From: Hypholoma sublateritium FD-334 SS-4 | Lineage: Eukaryota > Basidiomycota > Agaricomycetes > Agaricales > Strophariaceae | Direction: 5' to 3' | Length of the DNA stretch: 64,000 nucleotides | NCBI GenBank assembly: GCA_000827495.1 | Contig: KN817521.1 | Span: forward strand, 372,001-436,000 | In this document: positions 57,114 to 64,000 of the stretch, piece after piece | Numbering within the stretch: position 1 is the first letter of the stretch | Layout of the letters: the number at the start of each line of letters is the position of its first letter | Position numbers and translations under genes: made by a program | Notes under the pieces: generated by a model | Databases searched by the model: none | The model's input: only the letters and a program-made list of their open reading frames with translations | Told to the model about the DNA's origin: nothing

Positions 57114-59326
57114 ATGCCCGTGCTTCTAAAAAGAGTGCCCGTAGTACCGGCGAAAGGAGCGTCTCGAACAACTTTCCATGACAATATTCCTCAACATGCA
57201 TCTCCTGCTAAACCTGAGATCCTACCTGCCTCTGCACAAGGTCAAAGCGAAACACGTGTAGCCACCGCTATGGTTCCTACGGCTACCCTTGGATCTTCTT
57301 TATTTAAACCCCAGGCTTCTGCACCGGATGTAGCGCCCTCTCCGGCCCAAAAAACATCAAAGCCGTTAGACCCTCAAATATCCTTATCGATATCCCACTT
57401 AATACTTACTCATATCCCGTCTGCAACTGTAGACCACGACTTGGGTCTTCCATCGCTTTCTGAGATTACCACAGTGCATCAATCTCAGACTCGACCCACT
57501 TCATCGTCATCGGCGAGAATCTCTGACGACTCGCAAGCCACTAGTCGGAATAGTCACAATTTTGCTAATTCTGAGACTGTCGTTAAGTCTTCTATTCTGC
57601 CCGGTTCCACCAACTCGTTAGCGCGGCCATCAAGCATCCCGATTTTCCATACTTCATTGAACACCGGTTTCTCCCATTCACCATTCACCCATAAAACGTC
57701 GCCGGCGGCTATCTCGACACCTGCTGCCCATACAATGCCTTCTACAGGCTTAGGTGAACACCAACAATCTTCACGTCCGGGAAGTGGACATACAGGTACT
57801 GCAATCAACAGCAATCAATTTATTACTGCTTCTCGTACTGGTGATAAAACATTCACCGCAACGCCGACGGAGGCCCGAGTTACCTCGCGTCTTTCAGTAG
57901 CCAGCCCGACGAGTTCCTTTACCAGACCATCAAATTTGAATGAACAGCCAGGCAAGTCATCAACTTCCCATCCACAGCCACAGCCACTATCCTCGTCAGA
58001 ATCTCCTTCTCGACAGTCAGAGCCTCCAGCCAGACCTACAAATCTGAGTACTGCCAAACCGTCGGATTCCCATACGCCGTCACACCCCACACCCTCCTCA
58101 GAGTCTCCTAGACAATCAGAACCTCCACCGAGATCCACAAGCTTCAGCGGAGAACCTGTTACCGAATCATCGCCCCCCCACTCGCAGACACCCCCAAGTG
58201 TATCCCCCCAATCGCCTACAGCACCAGTGTCATCTCAAACGCAAGCTGCAAGTCCCAGTGACCACGGCCACCACCCTGTCACCTCTTCGGCGGCCAATAC
58301 TCCCAGCGTTAATCAGCCTCAGCCAACATCAACACCCCAGCCTAAATCTGTAAGTCAGTCTACTCGTAATTATGTACTGACAACTTATCCGCTACTTTAC
58401 CAGCAGGCATCCGCCACAGAAGTAGATACTACTCAATCGGATAAACTAGAGTCCTCTCTTGCTCAGACGGCACCATCACTAAACGTTATCTCTACACAAG
58501 CCTCGAACGATGTTAACCGGACGAAGGCCAATCTCAATGTGGCATCAGCAACCCCAACATCATCAGACTCGATACCCACCGCCTCATCTGAAGATATGCC
58601 CAGTACTCCACGCACCGGATCCTCGGTCTCCAAATCCATGATCACTGGCACCACCTCAAGTATGACTGAGTCCCCACCAGCTCAAAGCTCAATTGCAAGC
58701 CAACAACAAAATAACACGACGTCAAGGTATAATTATACGCTTCCCTGTAAAACAATAAATAACGTTTGATTGCAAGAATATCTAATGCAGTTATTGGAGG
58801 TAGCATAGCGGCGGGTGTGATTCTTATTGCTGCTATTGTCGCTCTCATTCTCTGCCGGCGACGCAAACGACAAAGACGGGCTGCAAGGTATCACCTGGTC
58901 GACGATGCGTTCCATGCCCCAGAATTACCGAAGATGTCCTACACCCCTGTTTCCCTTGTCAGCTCTGCTCCGCCGTACCAGCAGGTATTTCATCCCGCCG
59001 AGACCAATTCTGACGCTTGGAACACTGGAGTGATCCGCGCTTTGAACACGGGCCCAAAAAACCAGCAAAGTCCAGCAATAAATACGGCGAATGTTGGAGG
59101 TAACGGAGGCGACACCAGTAGTAGCGGTTACTATCAGGACAGCATATACAAAACGCAATCACGAAGTTCGTCCGGAACTAGCACGTATGCGTCGGTCCAA
59201 GAGGATTTTGAGCCGGAGGACCGCGACACCAGTTCTATAAAGCCCCGGATCAACAGCGTCGGTTCGAACAGCACCGCCAAAAGTAACGTACAGGTGAGTG
59301 TACCGCAAGTAAGGAATAATCTATAG
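57114..59326 (+). CDS. Ser/Pro/Thr-rich single-pass membrane protein (mucin-like), copy 2
   Basis: The first exon runs from 57114 to about 58726 and may itself contain a frame-neutral intron at 58350-58403. The second exon starts near 58785. The ectodomain has ~530 residues rich in Ser, Pro and Thr. A transmembrane helix (NAVIGGSIAAGVILIAAIVALIL) and basic patch (CRRRKRQRRAAR) follow. The cytoplasmic tail of ~170 residues has SYTPVSLVSS, tyrosines (YYQDSIYK) and acidic patches. The intron just before the helix is in the same place and phase as in the upstream gene, suggesting tandem duplication. The N-terminus (MPVLLKRVPVVPAKG) is a poor signal peptide, so the true start may lie in an unrecognised upstream exon. 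Confidence 0.6.
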
Positions 59327-59576
59327 TGTAATTATTGGCCCCTTGTAGTTTGGGCTTGCGGTTTGAAACCAAACACAAGTGGCACCCTGAGGCAGGGTTT
59401 GGTCAAGATTGTCTAAACGTATTTTCTATTCTTTTTTACTTTGCGTCATCTCGGAGCTGTGGAGCCGAGTGCATTTACTCGTGCAAAACAAACGCTGGCT
59501 ACGTCGTGCTCTAGATTCGTAGAAATATAGGCATGATGTCATCACTTCCCCCTCTTATTATACCCCCAGTGGCACG

Positions 59577-60677
59577 ATGCGCAATCTTGTCATGTTATAT
59601 TCGTTGCTCGCTTTTCTGCTTGCTACCTCCCTCTACTTCGCTCGCATATTTGGATACAAATTTCGCGTTGGCCGGGTCCGTTTGTGCTCCCTGTATAATA
59701 TTTCATATTCGTCCAGGAGACGATCCTTCTCCATCAAACTAGTAGGCATCAAACTACATCGCCCACGGCGAGACAGCCCGTATTGGGCCATAATAGTCAT
59801 GGATGGGCTGGACTACACCGACAATAAATGCCAGGTCTCTCTACAACGCTGCGAAACTAAGTTATGGATCCTCCCTGTCCTTTTCCGCTTCACGGCTGGC
59901 CCCTGGATTGCAGTGACACTCCACGGCTTTACCGTGTTCGTGAACAGCTCCAAGGCCAACCCTTGGTGGGTAGAAGGCTTACGCCGGAATCTCCTGGCCA
60001 CGATACTGAATGGAGAGACTATCCGTCTCAACCACTCCAACACTAAGGTGTATCTCAGCCCGCTGACAAAATCCATGGGCGGCTTCTCGGACGAGGTCGA
60101 GACTTCCGGCCTTCGTGAGGGCGAGCCACCAGAAGAGCTGCGAGTGCGGAGCTCATTGTCTCAATGGCACATCTTGTCGGCGTGGAATTCCAGGATGTAC
60201 ACTTTCGACGACCTTGAGGCAGAACTCCGACGGAGTTGGGTGGCGGATCGGGGGTCGTTTGTGATGATTGCGAAGGGCTGCCGATGGACTAAAGTGCCTG
60301 TGTTCGGCCAATCGCAGGAAAGGTATCGCAAGGCATCTACGCTGTGGTGAGTTCTTTTGTCTTATAATTTGCGTGGTAAGTAGTCGAAATTGATCTTCGT
60401 TTTTAGGCAACTTCTTTATGCATTATATTCATTTCCCATGAATATAATGCGACTGTGCAGAGACCCAATATCAGCAGTTGATGTGTATGCTTCGAGGGCC
60501 GACATCACCTTTGGCGACTTTCGGCTGCGAGATGCAGAACTTTTCCATCATGGAGCTGTACAAATGAAAGAGGAATATTACAAGTCCGAAACCCGTTATC
60601 CCGGCATCCTGGAGGACTTTGCTTGGGATATGTTCGTCCAAGCTATTCTCGCAACATTCCAGATTTCTGCAAAGTAG
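59577..60677 (+). CDS. FMP27/BLTP2 N-terminus-like membrane-anchored protein
   Basis: Exons 59577-60346 and 60407-60677 join in phase to 346 residues. An N-terminal hydrophobic anchor (MLYSLLAFLLATSLYFARIFG) is followed by YKFRVGRVRLCSLYNISYSSRRRSFSIKLVGIKLHRP. This is very like the start of bridge-like lipid transfer proteins (FMP27/Hobbit), where the anchor sits in the ER and the beta-groove begins. Those proteins are over 2,000 residues; this gene stops after 346 with no sign of continuation downstream. The rest (FTVFVNSSKANPWWVEGLRRNLLATIL, SQWHILSAWNSRMYTFDDLEAELRR) is not recognised. The family call is tentative. Confidence 0.45.
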
Positions 60678-60844
60678 AATACAAATAGATATCCATTGTA
60701 GTGAGATTTTCAGTCTGTGATACGTAAATTACTATACCATTCTGTAAATTATACATTAGTCCGTCATCATACAAGACATTGCCTCAAAGATTGTCGCAAA
60801 ATCTGATAGGCGGGGAAGATCGAGTCAAGCTTTTTTTGGACAGC

Positions 60845-62053
60845 TCACAACGCGTAGGAAACCTGTGTTTGAATAGCAGGTTTGTTCCACACCTCAACGG
60901 CCTGAGATTTGGATTGACGTTCGATGTCTTCGCCTGCGGAATCTGTCGGGCACGATGCGAAGCTGTCGAAGCCTTTAAGCCACTGAAAGTCCTGATATTC
61001 CGATAGGCGTAATTCGACTAATAGGCAAATGCAAATCGTAACCATGATCCAGTGGAAGGTGTGGCACCAAGGTCCGCTCATGGGCTGGCCGGAAAGGAGA
61101 GCAGTAAGATCGTAAAGGAGGCAAAGCCCGAGTGTTGGGTCGGGCCCTGAGCCAATGGTCTAATGTATCAGATGTTGCATATCAGCCCTCGTGTGGATCG
61201 TGACAGAAAGGAGGGAAAGATCTGACCATCAAAAGGAAAACTACGCCACTGTTTATCATCTCCGCAACTGTAGGGGCAATTACTTGCTAATTAGGTTAGA
61301 TAGATCATGTCAGTTGCGATTTGCAGCGAGCAAAATGAAAAATACATGCGTCAATGATTGCCCAATTCTTCCACAAGAAAAGGACCGCCAAGCCAGCATT
61401 AGTCTTCATGACGAGATGTGTCAAGTAGTTGATCGGGGTGATGAATTCGTCGCCTTCGACGTGAAGTAGGAAAAAGATCGTGTATAGTTGAGCAAGAAGA
61501 TTTCCGGCGACTAGGATCTCAGATACTAGGAAGTATCCTTTGATCCAGGCAACACTCCACGCAGCTGAAAACCATCAATCCGAGACCACAAAGCCTAAGA
61601 AAGACTCCACTCACTTAAGAATATGCTTCCAAGGATATGGAATGGTAAACAGGAAACTTGTGCGGAGCTGAGGCCATGTAGTTTTATGGCAGATGGATGG
61701 AAAGAGAAAATCTCAGGCTTCAGACGATCAGGCGAATTCTCGTCCCATCCATGTGCTAATGGCATTGTATCACCGGAGTAATCCCATCGGAAAAATAGCT
61801 GCCTCAACCAGTAGATGTTGAGAAGTGTCGAAGCAGTGAAGTTGGCGAGGACGAAGTACTCGTTGGGAGAGTAAACTTTGGATGGATTCTGGTGGGGTAG
61901 AAAAAGAACGTAGATCTGCGAATAGACATATGCAGTGAAGGCGGCGACGGCCAAGACGCGAGTGACGAGGAGGCGGTCTCGAGAAATATTGGTCGGCAAG
62001 CTGCCTCCGAAGGCAGACAGAGTCAGAGATTTGAGCCACTCTGTGCCGTTCAT
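60845..62053 (-). CDS. Multi-pass membrane protein of unknown function
   Basis: About four exons with the start at 62053 (MNGTEWLKSLTLSAF); an in-frame ATG at 62089 is the alternative. Several membrane helices are visible: RVLAVAAFTAYVYSQIYVLFL, YFVLANFTASTLLNIYWL, YFLVSEILVAGNLLAQLYTIFFLL, NAGLAVLFLWKNWAIIDA and WIMVTICICLLVELRL. A donor in GCAT|GTATTT joined to CCTACAG|TTGCGG restores DAFAEMINSGVVFLLM. The last exon ends in an acidic soluble tail at 60845. I do not recognise the family; the organisation (six to seven helices, charged tail) resembles unnamed Agaricomycete membrane proteins. It converges on the FMP27-like gene. Confidence 0.6.
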
Positions 62054-62089
62054 TATGAAGGGGGCGGTAAGGTATTGAGAACGAGACAA

Positions 62090-62590
62090 TTGGCAGGTCG
62101 GTTGTTATAAATGGCTGAAATCATAGACGAGAGTAAGAAAGGAGGAGTTTTCGATCATACCCGAAGAGTCGCAGGCTCGTTTGTGAGAATCCGGGTATCC
62201 GAAAGCATGATTGGAGTTGTTGCTATTTACTGCGCCTCATGCTTGTTGCCATGGGTGAGAGACAGGACTTGGAGCAGCGCAATTCGACAATTGACTTGAA
62301 ATTGACGCGAAGATATCTGCTGAGATAAAATTTTGAATAAGCACGTCGAGCAATGTTATTTCATCGAGCAATTATTTCAACGGATGAAGCGTTCAATATT
62401 GCAGTGTGAAGATAGTAAAAAAGGCAGGAATCCGGAGTTGATCGTCGTGGTGGAGGAGGAAGAGGCGCTCCTTACGTAACAGGCGATAGGGCGGAGAGGT
62501 GGCCTCTCGCGCCTCTTGATGGCCGCCACACCACTTTTACCGCAGAGGGCTGCGTACACGCTCCTCGTATCGGCGGACTACGCGTGAATA
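62090..62590. other. Intergenic, divergent promoter region
   Basis: Between the divergent membrane protein and COG8 genes. Only ORFs without domain features. Confidence 0.45.
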
Positions 62591-64000
62591 ATGGATGAAG
62601 ACACGTCGCCCGCACCTGTGCAGAATACATCACGGTTAAAGGACGTCTCGCACCTCACGGATGTCATCGCTTTGTCTGCCGAGGTCCCCCTGCAGCAGGT
62701 CACGAAGCCCCATTCGCAGCGATATATATCGGACCTAACGACATACAGCCTGAAAGATCTTCTCGCAGAACCTACGATCCTCCAGACTCAGTCGCACCAC
62801 CTCACATCAAGCTTGACTTCCCTCACCCACACGTCATACCCTACGTTTCTATCTTTACATCAAACCACGAATGCCCTAACAACTTCTTTGACCTCTCTCT
62901 CCTCCTCGCTGGACTCTCTGTTGACATCAAGTTTGCCAGCTTTGGAGGAATGCGCGGCAGGATGGAAAGATCGCACGGAGACCGTATTGAAGGAACGCAG
63001 TAAGGCGAGAGTAGTGCTGGAACAACACGAGAAGATCAGAGATCTACTGGAAATCCCCCTACTCATTGATACATGCGTGCGCAATGGCTACTTTGCTGAA
63101 GCCTTGTCTCTTGTCTCGCACGCGAAGGCGCTCGCAGCGAATGCATCGGCGTCTAACAAATCCTCACCTCTCATTCTCTCCTCCGTCTTGTCAGAGGTCC
63201 ACCATTCTATCATGCAAATGCTTTTATCTCTGCTCAGTACATTATACGAGCCCAATCGTAAACTCCCGGCACTTTGGAAGGCTGTCAATTTTCTCCGCAA
63301 AATGGATGTGTTCGGCCCTTCTTCGCCATTTGCATCAGCTCCTCCACATCTGACATCCCTCATCGCATTACCGGAAAGCGAAAAGGTTTCCGAGTCTATA
63401 GACGACTCCATCTCAAGTGAAGAGCAAATTGCTCTTGCCTTCCTTGTTGGCCGGGAATCGTGCCTGAAATCGACGCTAGAGCCATGTGGTAGTGATATAT
63501 CTAGGATGACGAATCACGGAGAGCTAGACGATCGAGAGAAGGAAGACCTCGCAAGATATCTGAAGAAATACATTGATTTCTGGAGGGAGGGTGTCTATGA
63601 TGTTATCACGCAATATTCCTCCATATTCCTCGAAAAGTCCTCGGCGCCAAATTCGCAGCAGTCCAACAAACCTCGTCAACTGGATTCGCCCACAACGTCC
63701 TCAGAGAGCGAAATAATTCAGGGATGGGCGCGACTGCACACTTTGATCACTACCTATGGCTCCCGGGCACTTACTGCCTATCTCTTGCCCACATTATCCC
63801 CGAGCCTCCCTCTGCTCTCAATGTCTCTCCTTCCGTCATTGCTTACTCAGTTGACATACTGCTCCTCTGCATTTGCGCGCGTCGGCCTCGACTTCCGCGG
63901 CATCCTCTCCGCCCTATTCTCGCATGCCGTAACTGAAATAGTCAGCCAAGAACTGCGCACAGCCGGCGACAAATTTTCTGCCCGATTCAAAATACCCTCC
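62591..64000 (+). CDS. COG8: Conserved oligomeric Golgi complex subunit 8 (3' partial)
   Basis: One uninterrupted frame of 470 codons from the ATG at 62591 to the right edge. The Dor1/Cog8 domain is recognisable: YISDLTTYSLKDLLAEP near residue 40, then a coiled helical bundle with the conserved ERSKARVVLEQHEKIRDLLEIPLLIDTCVRNGYFAEAL. FWREGVYDVITQYSSIF and ALTAYLLPTLSP follow. COG tethers retrograde vesicles at the Golgi, and Cog8 links its two lobes. Human COG8 is just over 600 residues, so roughly a quarter probably lies beyond the window. The first two-thirds are intron-free, unlike most neighbours. Confidence 0.9.
   Translation, partial: MDEDTSPAPVQNTSRLKDVSHLTDVIALSAEVPLQQVTKPHSQRYISDLTTYSLKDLLAEPTILQTQSHHLTSSLTSLTHTSYPTFLSLHQTTNALTTSLTSLSSSLDSLLTSSLPALEECAAGWKDRTETVLKERSKARVVLEQHEKIRDLLEIPLLIDTCVRNGYFAEALSLVSHAKALAANASASNKSSPLILSSVLSEVHHSIMQMLLSLLSTLYEPNRKLPALWKAVNFLRKMDVFGPSSPFASAPPHLTSLIALPESEKVSESIDDSISSEEQIALAFLVGRESCLKSTLEPCGSDISRMTNHGELDDREKEDLARYLKKYIDFWREGVYDVITQYSSIFLEKSSAPNSQQSNKPRQLDSPTTSSESEIIQGWARLHTLITTYGSRALTAYLLPTLSPSLPLLSMSLLPSLLTQLTYCSSAFARVGLDFRGILSALFSHAVTEIVSQELRTAGDKFSARFKIPS

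Noticed and set aside
1..64000. tRNA, rRNA, CRISPR arrays and insertion sequences
   Set aside because: I looked for tRNA B-box-like GGTTCGANTCC motifs, repeat-spacer arrays and terminal inverted repeats by eye and saw none; a tRNAscan and repeat search would be decisive.

Overview
The window is nuclear DNA of a filamentous fungus, most likely a mushroom-forming basidiomycete (Agaricomycetes). Almost every gene is split by many short introns of about 45-70 bases with GT..AG ends and CTAAT/CTGAC-like branch sites. Genes are close together on both strands with no operons. Several families are typical of this group: a FunK1 kinase, a DUF6534 membrane protein, a four-ZZ NBR1-like protein and an atypical G-alpha with a long insert. 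No rRNA, tRNA, CRISPR array or intact transposon was recognised. I joined exons by hand from splice signals and reading-frame phase, so internal boundaries are models.

Layout, 1-21 kb: the 3' part of UTP13 (rRNA processing) converges on an aminodeoxychorismate lyase (folate). Next come a DUF6534 membrane protein, a large NBR1-like autophagy receptor (PB1, four ZZ fingers, FW domain), RIB7 (riboflavin), a 51-residue membrane protein, a FunK1 kinase, an acidic protein of unknown function, an F-box protein, ALG9 (N-glycan assembly) and a MOSC-domain protein.

21-48 kb: a USP12/46-type deubiquitinase, a second F-box protein, a protein with a retropepsin-like segment, an acyl-CoA ligase followed by a short-chain dehydrogenase, ASK1 (DASH kinetochore complex), a secreted DUF5695 protein, a sugar transporter, an inositol monophosphatase and PUP2 (proteasome alpha5).

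48-64 kb: a RidA deaminase, an atypical G-alpha, a gene-poor 3-kb stretch, two tandem Ser/Thr/Pro-rich single-pass membrane proteins, a protein resembling the N-terminus of FMP27/BLTP2, a multi-pass membrane protein of unknown function, and the 5' part of COG8 running off the right edge.

Most genes are unrelated housekeeping genes. The only neighbours that look functionally linked are the acyl-CoA ligase and dehydrogenase, and the two mucin-like genes. The most unusual signals are in gene architecture and altered catalytic motifs: a start codon split by an intron, another start codon directly followed by an intron, microexons of 12-15 bases (possibly one of 3), a GC-AG intron, frame-neutral stop-free introns, a G-alpha whose switch-II Gln is Ala, and an Asp-Thr-Ser retropepsin-like motif. 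I did not find a clearly new multi-gene system.
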